Assembly: GCA_030247885.1 (NCBI GenBank)
Contig: JAPDRO010000009.1
Span: forward strand, 310,001 to 374,000
Direction: 5' to 3'
Origin: Taxawa tesnikishii (nom. ined.)
Taxonomy: Eukaryota > Ascomycota > Dothideomycetes > Dothideales
Length of the DNA stretch: 64,000 nucleotides
Under the pieces are notes generated by a model, which ran no database searches, was not told where the DNA came from, and saw only the letters and a program-made list of their open reading frames with translations. Every line of letters begins with the position of its first letter. The stretch's first letter is position 1. A program made the translations under genes and the position numbers. Below are positions 23,372 to 37,943 of this stretch, one piece after another.

Positions 23372-25408
23372 GAGCCTTTGCGAGTCTGAAGGAGGGGCTC
23401 GGAGATCTCTTGTGTAGAGTGAGGACGCGACGGTTCGAGTCAAGGGCATGGGCAGGACTGGGTGCGGGTCGGTTGGAATGGACTGGATGAGGGCTTGGTT
23501 GGTTTTGGGTATACCAGTCGGTGAGAGCTCGAGCGCGGATGGGGCGTCGAGCGGATGACGAAAGGGTGTGGGAACTGGCTCATCTTTGTTCCTCCCCATG
23601 GATTTTCGTTTTTCTTGCATTCGGCGGTGACCTTTCATGGGTACCTCTTTAGTGTCTTGTGGTTGCCTCATCCTTGTGCATTTGCCAGGACCAGCGGTTT
23701 GTTTTGTATTCTTTTTCAATTTCCATGACTGTAAGATCTCGGGGTGGGCAAAGAATTTGAGCAGTTTTTGGATAACTCTTGAAGATGATATCAATGTTAT
23801 GTAGAAAACTGTTCCTCCTAAAGATGAGCTGTTGGATAGCAATGAGTACAGGAGAAAACGAACATCTCCTTCCACAACCGATAGAAATAAGTGAAAACGT
23901 TGTCCACCGTATCTCGTGTCGAGGCGCTAGCCATTGAAAGTGATAGGAGGGGAGTACAGCCTGTTTATGGCCGTCGAGCCTCCCATCAAGCAGACTGCAC
24001 CAGGCAAGCACTGCCTTGCAAATCCACTATGCCGCCCGAATGGGGTATCCGATCTCTGATACGGATTGCCAGCTTCAGTCATATTGCTGATTGCCAAATT
24101 AGTAAAGGGTAGTGTTTGGTAGTTGTGTACGATGGTGAATTTCGTATGAGATGGTGTTGTATGTGTTGGCTAATGATGCTGGCGTGATGAAGGCCGCTGT
24201 ATGATATGGACAGAAAGTGGTCACAAGTACCGGCTCATGCTGAGGTGTGGCAGATGGGACATGTGGACCAGGTAAAGCCCAAGCCATTGCAGCGTCTGCA
24301 AAGCTGGTTGCGGAGGCTGTCGATAGAAGATCGGGTTAGCTTGTCATGTCTCGCTTTCACCAAGTGGTCGGGCATTCCTGTTTCTCGTGTCTCGTGTAAT
24401 GTCTCTATTCATCAGTCCCATGTTTCGCAATGGTCTCGATGCCGCGATGGCGCAGTGTCAACCTGCTGGAGTACGTACCTCCCGGCCGCCCTCGGTCACC
24501 GATTCATGTCTTTGCATGTCGCAGAGCGTTAATGCCGCCTGTAGCAGCGACGCGGCAAAGAAGCCATCGTGTCAAGAGCGGTGGGCGCTTGGTAGTGCAA
24601 GCATTGGACGCATACTCGTCCGATCGGCTATCTCTCCATGGTGATGTTCCAGACCGTGGGTGGAGGCTGATTGGGTTGCCTTGAATCGATTCGATGTATC
24701 CCTGTACGAATCCCCTTTCGGTGACCTCCCGACATGCAGTTAACTGGCAATCCGTGGCCCGGTATTGCGGATGGAGGTTTTGATAGGTCGATGTCTATGC
24801 AGGCCTCCGCGATTTGGGAAAGGCACCGTGCTGGCTTTGTGCGACGGGTTCCTTCATGTGCGTCATTGCAAATTCCAAATCTAGCAAACCGGAAGTCGAG
24901 AAAAGGTGCATGACGATGGTATAGCATTACCAAAGGAGGTGTGTCACTTCCTTTGATGATACACGATGACTCGGTGCGTTGGACAGAGCGTTCCACGGTG
25001 AATCCCCCGTCGGCAGCATCACGCTTGGGAAGACCCGAAACTTGAGAGACAGTTGCTAATGGCCCCCTGCTTCGTGACATGTGTACGCTCACTCTACCGA
25101 GAAGACACGTTGCAGAACACCAGACACGTACACACGAAGGGACGTCGGAAGTGTCATTGACTCGCTGTGTGACTGTGAGTGTAGAAGATACGATCCAGAC
25201 CCATGAGTGATCCCGGATACCTGACCCAACTCCAAGCCTCCATTACCTGCAAGCGAATCTGTGTTAAGCGAAACAAAATCAGCCGGTCCGCCAGTGTACT
25301 CCTTGTTCCCCGCGTTAATGATCTTCTGTTGAGAGCAGTAGCACTAAAACGCCATTTCAATCATGAATCGTTGATGCCTTGTTTGCGCCGTTCCAATGCC
25401 ATGTGGGG
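23372..25408. other. Intergenic stretch, 2.0 kb
   Basis: Lies between the 3' ends of the convergent RasGAP and FHA genes, so it should hold both terminators. The frame at 23075-23875 on the minus strand is mostly antisense to the RasGAP tail and has no family features. Nothing else recognised. Confidence 0.55.
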
Positions 25409-27619
25409 TTAAGCCTGGATCAGACGTTCAGCCAGTGGGCTTATCAGGAAACCAAAAGTGGCGATGCAGCCTCCGATCGCTCCAGCTGCAGCTGTCAACG
25501 CCAGCTGCGTCCTCGCGCGCTTGGCTGGACGTGGCGTGTCAGTCTTCATCTTCTTCGCGGCAGGGGCTTCGGCAGCAGATGATGGGACGTTCACCGTAGT
25601 CGCTTCGTCCACACTCGCAGCAGATACCCCTGCGTTGCTGGACTTCGTTGTAGCAACCGAAGCATGCTGCTGCATCGTAGGCTGTTCATCGATGGCATCG
25701 GCTTTGCGCTTCTTACCGGCAGTGGCGGTCTGCTTGACGGTCTGACGAGAAGCGTCGTTGATGAGGTTGTCAATGGCCAGCCGGTTCTTGACACTGACAG
25801 TTGGGGTGCTGCTACATGACTTCTTGGCCGCGTCTTGGTCGGCGCGATACTCTCTGCACCTGATCCTAGGTGAGCATGGTGTGTCGGTGGTTTCACAGGG
25901 TTCCTTCACGCACAGTGCATCCACCTCCTTTGCATCCCTCAGGCGAGGTACATAGTCTGGACCTGCCTTGGCCATCTTGCGCTCAAAATCAATGCCTGCA
26001 CGCCACTCCTTGCATCTAGCTTCCGGTGAGTAACAGCGAAAGACATGCGGACGAGGTGCGTCTACGAACAAGGCTTCCACTTCCTCGGGGCTTCTCAATC
26101 TCGGAACGTAGTCATCTTGAACGCCTGCGTAATCCGGCTGCTGGTGCAGGTTCATTGTCTCATCGGCGAAGCCCTTAGGGCGGAAAGAGCCGTTAGTGAA
26201 AGGTACGGAGTAGGCGCTCGGTATGACGGACGGCGTTAGTGCTGCAGTAGCATTGCCAGTAGGAGGAGCGTAAATGGAATAGCTCGGCACAACGGGTGCT
26301 AGAGGAGGAAGGGTCGGCGCGTAAGGAGCCATGGCTCGCGGCATGAAGCCAGTGGACGGTCCGGGGGCAACGTACAGCTGGGCGGGGTTGGCCTAAAAAC
26401 GTGGTTGCTGACTTCAGGATCGATGTAGTCCATAGTCGCAGGCTTTGGATGTGAAATCTTTTCACAGTCTGAGTAGTCAGGCATATCTGGATCAAAGTCC
26501 TCCTCGCCGACAGACGCATCGTCCCAATCCGATTCCATCCTCGGAGAAAATGGGTTGCGCGACATGAGGTTTGCGTCTGGAACATCGTCGTCATCGCCCG
26601 GGTTCTCAGTATCATCTAGACTGCAGTGAGCAGAGCTCAGATCATACTGTGAATCTACGTCCGCATCGTCGGAAAGACCGGGATCCGAGTCGTTGTGTTG
26701 CAACTCTTCGCCGTAACACCTTGCCATTTCAGAGACCGGCGATGGGCTCTTGTAGGATGCCGATTTCCCCACAGCTGAATTTGCTAGGAAGTCAACCGTC
26801 TGTACAGGTTGTTGGATAGCATGGCAGTCTTCATCATCATCGTCATCCTCAACCACAATGACGCTAGGCGTCGAATGTGGTTGATCATCCTTGATGACGA
26901 CCACATTACGGGAGGAGGTAGCTGGACACTCCGTACCATGACCAGCCTGGTTCAGATGAGGAGGAGAGGCTGAAGAAGGAATCTCGATGTTGCCCTGGCT
27001 CTTGAACTCTTCGACCTCGACAACGCTGGCACAGTCACTGTCCGTGTCTGAAGGAACTCTGAAGTGATTGTTGGCCTTGGCGATGAAGACTTGGACTGTG
27101 ACGCTTTGGTGGACGGCTATGTTGCTTGTGAGTGTCTACTGGTATTTTAAGTCATGGTGTACACATACCTTCACCACGTGACACTGAGGCTCCGAACTGG
27201 AGACGGTCACCGTCTCTGAGCTCGAATGGTTCGTTTGGGACGACCTTGGTGCCGTTGATGCACGTGCCGTGCATGGAACTCGTGTCAGTAAGCATGATGG
27301 AGAGCTGCTAAATTAGCCGATGTTCACATTGGACGCAGGCGGTACAGCTTACCGTTGGCCAAGTCACCATGGTGAGGGTGGCATGGTTGCGCGACATGAC
27401 AGGGCAGTCGAAGAAGGCATTGCCTTCAGCTTCTGGTAGATTCTTGCTGTCATCCTTGGAAGAACGACCTATGGAGATGGCTTGTCCAGGGCTGATGGTA
27501 AGGTTGCGCGTGCTGAATGGGACGAGGCGCTCGTTGATGAGCGTGATCTTAACCGGTGCTGTAAACATTATGAGCGTTCTCGCATTGTATGAGTGACAAG
27601 CAATGTACATACGGCTCAT
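25409..27619 (-). CDS. FHA-domain protein with internal repeat and C-terminal membrane segment
   Basis: Exons 27619-27613 (MS plus one base), 27558-27353, 27304-27169 and 27116-25409; introns 48-54 nt. FHA domain, about residues 7-105: 'SIGRSS', 'SRNHATL' and 'DTSSMHGTCING', the phosphothreonine-binding core. Residues 150-360 are acidic (EDDDDDED). One missing base at G4 26384-26387 joins 'HVFRPTPAQLYVAPGP' and gives about 685 aa. Near 452 and 504 a ~52-residue unit occurs twice ('DYVPRLRSPEEVEALF' and 'DYVPRLRDAKEVDALC', each followed by C-S-P-x-x-R-C-x-E-x-R-A). The last ~30 residues form a hydrophobic segment, suggesting a tail anchor. FHA plus tail anchor recalls the STRIPAK proteins Far9/Far10/SLMAP, but no long coiled coil is visible, so orthology is unproven. 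Confidence 0.8.
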
Positions 27620-27800
27620 GGTGGTACAGAAGGGGACGTTCTTCGGCTGCGTCAAAGGGTCGCCGGCGAGGCTGGCTTGGTGTCGTGAGGTCGTGTCAGA
27701 TTGAAAATGGTGATCAGGCTGTGTTTGTGAGATGGTTGGTTTGAGAAGACAAGACAGCCAAAGAAAACCAGCGGTATCAGCCGAAACCAGCGATCACACA

Positions 27801-27839
27801 AAGAGAGAGGAAAAGAGAGAGAGAGAGAGGGGGGGGGGA
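27801..27839. repeat. (AG)n followed by a G run
   Basis: AGAGAGAGG, AAAAGAGAGAGAGAGAG and then a run of about nine to ten G bases are visible. Given the missing-base problem in this assembly, the true length of the G run is uncertain. Confidence 0.9.
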
Positions 27840-28238
27840 GCGTGTGCGTGCGATGTGCGTGCGTCGAGGTCGGAAAGGTACAAGGCGTAGTGATCTCAAG
27901 GAAGGAGCGAAGGGAGGTCGCAGGACAAGAGGGAGAAGGAGGGGTACCCTAGCTGCCTAGGATTTATCGATAAGCCCGAAAGTGCTTGCATGTGATTCAC
28001 TGCAGCCGCTCTGTGGGTCTTTTCCTTTACAACTTTCTGATGCAAGTGGCCAAGGAACTCGATGAACGAGATCTGTCTCAGTGACCAGTGTCATGCATGC
28101 TAATCTTGGTTACCGGAGCAGAGCGGAATTGGTGGTATGTAGCAGAGTTCCCTGACTTCGAGCTGTGTAGGTTTTGGATACCTGTTACGCTACTGAACCC
28201 TGACCCGTGATCGGCGAGCGGGATGTCGGGAGCTTAAG

Positions 28239-28272
28239 CTGCACTCTGCACTCTGCACTCTGCACTCTGCAG
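28239..28272. repeat. CTGCACT heptamer tandem array
   Basis: Four to five perfect copies of a TGCACTC unit lie in the RPC1-side half of the divergent promoter, about 290-320 bases upstream of the proposed RPC1 start. Confidence 0.9.
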
Positions 28273-28560
28273 GGCCCGTGCACCACTGACCTACCGACTC
28301 TGCGGGGCGTGTTTGAGAATTTGTGACTCTGAAGAAGGACGACGGCGAAACTGATCGCTTGCTCATCCAACCATCCACAACCGCCGCGCCTCGGCTCACT
28401 GCCGCTCTTTCTTCTGCTGCGAACCTCCAAAAATACAGCGCAGGTCAAGCAGCAACGAACAACCAGCGACAGCAACCTTCGTCCACCAAGCTTGCGCTAG
28501 AGGCTTTGCGTACCACATGCTCAGTTGACAAGCGAGGGTATCGGCAAGACGAACGGCGTG

Positions 28561-33091
<4,531 letters not shown>

Positions 33092-33490
33092 TGGCTGATG
33101 GGGATGCGGGAACGAAAAGATGACGGGTGCATCGTGATGGCGTTTTGAGAAATTTGCGAAACACTTGTGCATAGCGGTCGGCGCTGTGGGTTGGTTTTGC
33201 ATGTAGATACTGGCTGGGGAAGCGTTTAGGTTCCGCAGCGTGTATACCCAAATCCATGTGGCATCTTTTGTTGTCGGAGTTTTACACATAGTTTCTGGAT
33301 GCTTCATGATACTGTCATTAGAGCCATGATGTATTGGTATCTACGCATATGCACAACGCCACCCCTCCCAACATGCGTGTTTCTCGCGGCTTCCTTTTCC
33401 CTTATATCTACTGAGGCGGGTCGAATGGATGCACCAGCATATCACTGAATCTGTCATGACCCGTTAACACACACACACTCTCTCTCTCTT
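33092..33490. other. Convergent 3' region with (AC)n/(TC)n
   Basis: About 400 bases between the converging RPC1 and GET3 genes. It should contain both 3' UTRs and terminators. A short ACACAC then TCTCTC run lies at about 33466-33490, right after the GET3 stop codon. Nothing else seen. Confidence 0.6.
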
Positions 33491-34561
33491 TCACTGCGTC
33501 AAAGAAGAGGGGTTCACATACTTCTCAAGCTTCTCCTTCCCCGCACCTCCTCGACGAGTAAGGGCATCTTGACGACATTGAAATCCTCATATAGCTCCTC
33601 GATTTGCTCAAGGTACTTCTTCTGCATCTTCCTCCTGGCGCCGCACTGCTCGCAGGGATTGTTCTTTTGGGGAAGAGCAGCTGATTGACGACAATCGAGT
33701 GGGTATCAATGTGGTAACTGTTCAGTTCTTGGATCATGCGCTCCGTCTCATACAGCGACAAGAACTCGGGGATGCACACGCAGACAAAAGTCGTCAGATC
33801 TGCGTCCTTGAATTGCGTGTTGACCTCTCCGATGGTGGCCCGCAAATCCTCCATCTTGCGCAACATGTCGTCGAGGTTCTGGCCGTTGGGCAGCCCGCCC
33901 CGCGCCCCCAGGACCGAGTTCAACATGGGTCCGAACTGGCTGGAGAGCTGGGAGATCTTTGCCAAAGCTTTCTCCATGACAGTGGGGAATTGGAGGAAGC
34001 GGAGGGTGTGGCCTGTCGGGGCGGTGTCGAAGATGATGACTTCGTAAGAGAGCGACTTGACTTGCTTCAAGACTTCGGCGAAGGACATGGCCTCGTCCAC
34101 GCCAGGAATCTGTGGCGATCTGTCAGCATGCGTTTGTCACCGTACGTATACAGGACTTGAGAGTGCCGTACGCTGAAGGCAAGGTCCTGCATCATGTTCC
34201 CCATTCCGCCCAGTGCTTGCATGCCCTCTTGTGCCTCGTCTCCTCCCGCTGCCAGCAGGTCCTGGATGCTGCCGTTCGGATCAATTTCCATAGCGCTAAG
34301 GTTGTCGAACCCGTTCACGAGTCTCGCATCCTTGCCGAACTTCTGGTTGAAGGCGTCGGACAGGTTGTGCGCCGGATCCGTTGATATCAGAAGGACGGAC
34401 TTTCTGTGCTTGGCCATCTGGATTGCGAGCGAGCATGATGTCGTTGTCTTTCCGACACCTCCTTTGCCGCCGACGAAGATCCAGCGCAGCGACTTCTGGT
34501 CGAGGAGCGACTGGAGGCTGGGCTCCATAACGTCGTCGGCGTCGACAAGGGCGCTACTCAT
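33491..34561 (-). CDS. GET3: GET3 ATPase (ArsA-family, tail-anchored protein targeting)
   Basis: Cytosolic homodimeric ATPase that carries tail-anchored membrane proteins to the ER receptor Get1/Get2 (family knowledge). Exon 1 is 34561-34172 (130 codons) and exon 2 is 34109-33491; the 62-nt intron begins GTACGG. The deviant P-loop '[13 protein letters not shown]' is at residues 31-43, then '[12 protein letters not shown]', '[10 protein letters not shown]' and 'VVNQLLFP'. The zinc-binding C-x-x-C of the dimer follows ('[10 protein letters not shown]') after one missing base in the T4/G4 run 33665-33672. A second is missing at C4 33539-33542, giving the usual end '[11 protein letters not shown]'. 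With both, the protein is 336 aa, the normal size. Convergent with RPC1. Confidence 0.92.
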
Positions 34562-35192
34562 TTTGCGAGGATAGTATGTTGTACTGTGGAGTCTGTTAGT
34601 GGGATTTGATCCTGTTGTATCCTGCAGCCAGACACTCGAATCGGGTTTGTGTCTATGAGATGAATGTATATACAACAACCTTACAGTGGAGTGAAAGTTG
34701 GCTCTGGCTTTCCTGCCCCGCCATCGTCATCCGACAGATCTTTCAGGGTCCAGGCTACATCGAAGACAAACACGTTCATTCCCCCTACCGAATAATCAAA
34801 CAGCAAGGCATGTCTGTCCAAACGCACACCTAGAGACCTCACGAGCATAGCGAAAAGACACTTGCAAAACCACTCGTAGGGTTTTCGTTAGCAGCCGACT
34901 TAGGTAGCAACAACCTCCGAGCGTGGCCACAATATCTACATCACCACCCTACGCGACACCACCAAGGAAAATAGGTAGGTAACAGTGGACCTTCGTCAGG
35001 GCGCTGACTGTACGCTTCGCCAGCCTGAACTCCAAAGACGCCTCGGAACCATGCAGCAAAACGCCACTATAAATGCTCGCCTCGTCCAGAATAATGACGC
35101 TCCTCTATCCGCTCACAGATCGGTCGGAGGCCTTTTAGGTGTGCTGATCGTCAAACTCGTCCGGGTTCTGCGCCGTCTTCTTACGTTGTGCC
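34562..35192. other. Intergenic, 0.63 kb
   Basis: GET3 promoter on the left and trehalase 3' region on the right. Just after the trehalase stop, a minus-strand frame could continue for about 18 charged residues in a different register; I do not include it because the exon sum is already divisible by three with the stop at 35193. No separate gene seen. Confidence 0.55.
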
Positions 35193-37612
35193 TCAGGTCA
35201 AGACGTCACGCTCCGCGTTCTTTGCAAAGATGTCCCAGGGTGTCACGGCTCCAAGGGCGCGCTTCATGTGGGCATTGACGATCTGCAAGCCGTAAACGTA
35301 GGATGCGTTGACCCAACCAAATCTGTTCATATGTTAGCAAACCTGTCAAGTAGTTGGCATCCTTCGTAGTAGAGATTTACCCTTCCTTGGCCACACCCTT
35401 GAAGTCGGATCCCTGGTTACCGTACTCCGCCTCGACCTTGTGTGGGTGAATGGGCTGCGTGACATCGTACTTTTCGACCACAACGCCGTTGAAGTCGACG
35501 AAAGCTTTGGTAACCATATAGAGCCATCTGTAAGCTAGACGCTGAGCCTCGGCCTCGTAGCCGAAACGCAGCAGCCCAGTCCACGCCAGGATTTGCTGAG
35601 GGGCCCAACCAAAGGGATAGTCCCATTGACGGTTAGGTCTCTCAAGTCCGACAGGGCCACGCGACTCCTCAGTACCGGAAACAAGGCCACCGAAAACCTC
35701 AAACTTTGAAGTGCCATCTCGACCATAGTCGATGCTTGACGAGGAGTACAGGCACCAGCCCACATAGCCCAGAAAGTCGTTGCCGATTCGTAGCCCGTGT
35801 GGTGCTTCTTCTTTGTGTCGTAGTCGAAGAACATGCCCTTCTCCTCATCCCAGAGAAGCTTCTCCATGGTCTGACGCCTACGCTTGGCACGGCGGTCCCA
35901 GATAGCCGAAGTCTCGATATGGCCTGGCTTTTGATCCCTTGTGCAGAATTCTGCCGGGATGGTAAGACGATCTCCGAAGAAAGCACGGATGCAGCGCGCG
36001 ATATCCACCTCGTACTTGTATAGCAGGGAGTTGAGATCAATAGTCGCAAGGTCAGCAGCTACACGTTCTAGACGATAAGAGGTATCGTGGCCGGTCTCGC
36101 GCACAGCACGGTCGTGGCGGAAGTACTCATCCAGCTCTGGTTCGTAGACATGTCCATAGTTGTAAGCCTGAACGAAGTCCTCAAAGGTCATGTTGTGCTT
36201 CTCGGCGTATGGTTCCAGGATGTGCACGAAGTGAGTAGCCTCTGTCTCCGGGGGTACACCAAGACCACCCGGCGCATACTTTGACAGGCCGGACTCTGGA
36301 TCGTAACGTGGCTCCGACATCCAGACGCTGTAGTACTCCTTGATGGCTGCCAGGATGGCATCCTTTAAGAAGTCCTTGGCATCTTCTTCGTGCTTGATCC
36401 TGTCGTAAACTCGCAATGCCATGTCTGTGAGAAAAGGTGGCTGTGACCGGCAGAGGTAGTACGAGCGGTTGGCGTTAAGGATCTTGTTGTAGTGCTTGAT
36501 GCAGAAACAGAAGTGCTTGACCATGGACTTTGCAAGATCGACGCGGTCGTTGACCAACAAGCCAAGGGTCTCCATGTAGCTGTCCCATCCATACAGTTCA
36601 TTGAAGCGACCTCCTGGTACGACAAACGGCAATCCCTGGTAATCTGGCGCACCGTCGGGAGTATCCGCGACCCTCTCCATGGCGATAGCCAGCAGCCCAG
36701 GTGCGGAGTTCAGGTCCCGCACGTATTCTTCGTTGTCTGGGTCTTCTGACAGCCATTGCACATCGAGACGCATATCTGGGTGCTCTCTTGCAATCCTGCT
36801 GTAGTACTCGTGCTGCTCTGGAGCACCAACGGGGATGTAGATACGGGGCCTGGGATCTGGAGTCCAGTCCTTAGGATCCCTGGCGACTTGCGCAATGTTC
36901 GAACCATCGATCCGCCTCGTTAAACCTGGCCAGAAGGAGTCTTTGATCAAACGTGAGAGACGGCTGACCGGATTTTCGCTCAGGCGTGCCTCGTCGAGCA
37001 CAATGTGCTTACGACCGTACTCTTTGGCGAGCGTGAGCTCCTGAAGGAGGTTTGAGAGCATGTACGTTCCACGAACATCGAAGGTTTTGATGCCACCAGA
37101 GGCAAGCGTGCCCAGCTGTAGTGTCTGATTCCCTCGTAAGCTCTTGCAATCGCCGTCCAAACAGACACTCCACCCACCTTGGGACCCGAATCCTCGATTG
37201 TGATCTGCACATTGTTGTCCGTATCCTCGCGGGAAAGCAAGGTGTTGAGTGTGTCTTGGACGTTAATCAAGTACTTCCGTGGCTGGTGTCCTTCCACATC
37301 TGGGCAACGTCAGAACTGGGGGTATCGTAGGAAGAAGGGAGGTCGGGCTCACCGTGACTGAGACGACGATTGGGGAGGGCCAGGCCAGGAGCAGACTGCT
37401 GGATTCTGCTGCGGGCATTTGGGTCGATCTGTGGGTTGGTGGTCAGCGCGGGGAAACAGATTGTCTTCAGACTCTTAGCTTACCGCCGAGTATGTCCTGG
37501 CCTTGGTGTGGTTCCTCTTCCCATGGGACTCGCCGTAGTAGATGTGGGCAGCCGAGTAGGGGTCGAGATCCCCGGAGATCTTCCTTTCGTGGGCGGATTT
37601 CTGCGCGCTCAT
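35193..37612 (-). CDS. NTH1: Neutral (cytosolic, cAMP-regulated) trehalase
   Basis: Hydrolyses trehalose to two glucose (GH37). Exons 37612-37484, 37428-37178, 37115-35381 and 35322-35193; introns 55, 62 and 58 nt. The N terminus carries 'NRRLSHG', the PKA site that activates neutral trehalases, and the calcium-binding loop '[12 protein letters not shown]'. Both trehalase signatures are present: '[14 protein letters not shown]' near residue 294 and '[10 protein letters not shown]' near the C terminus. Two frame breaks, at about 37285-37292 and 35709-35715, each fit one missing base; the total then is 748 aa, the standard length. There is no signal peptide, which separates it from acid trehalase. 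It ends with 'NAERDVLT'. The upstream region contains two simple-sequence arrays. Confidence 0.93.
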
Positions 37613-37671
37613 GCTCTGGTTGAGGGAATGTGACTGTGTGCTGAAGGAATTGATAACTCCTGAAGCGGGTA

Positions 37672-37733
37672 CTGAGTACTGAGTAGTGGGTAGTAGGTAC
37701 TGAGTAGTGGGTAGTGGGTAGTAGGTAGTGGGG
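37672..37733. repeat. GTAGTGG/ACTGAGTAGTGG minisatellite
   Basis: A run of imperfect units built from GTAGTGG, GTAGTAG and ACTGAGT, starting about 60 bases upstream of the trehalase start codon, so probably in its 5' UTR or core promoter. Confidence 0.85.
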
Positions 37734-37898
37734 CTCAAGTATGATGTAGTTGGTGGGTGAGCTCTGGCACGAGGACAGGGTATGTGTGTAGAATAATAGA
37801 CACGCGACGGCGATGTGCTACGAAGGAGCGTGTGTGTTAGGAGACAGGGATCGATCTATGAGAAAGAAGGGAGAAGCAGGGCAGATCGAGTTGGGCGA

Positions 37899-37943
<45 letters not shown>
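37899..37943. repeat. (CAGGAG)n hexanucleotide array
   Basis: About seven perfect copies of the hexamer are visible in tandem. Antisense frames across it encode Ala-Pro or Leu runs, which is a repeat artefact and not evidence of a gene. Confidence 0.92.

Larger units (their letters stand above)
27620..28560. promoter_or_regulatory. Divergent promoter between the FHA gene and RPC1
   Basis: About 0.94 kb separates the two divergent starts. It contains an AG/G-rich purine run at about 27801-27839, which would lie in the FHA gene's 5' UTR or proximal promoter, and a TGCACTC tandem array at 28239-28272 on the RPC1 side. No gene is recognised inside. Confidence 0.6.

Noticed and set aside
23075-23875. 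266-codon minus-strand frame at the end of the RasGAP gene
   Set aside because: Half of it is antisense to the low-complexity RasGAP tail; composition and lack of motifs indicate chance openness.
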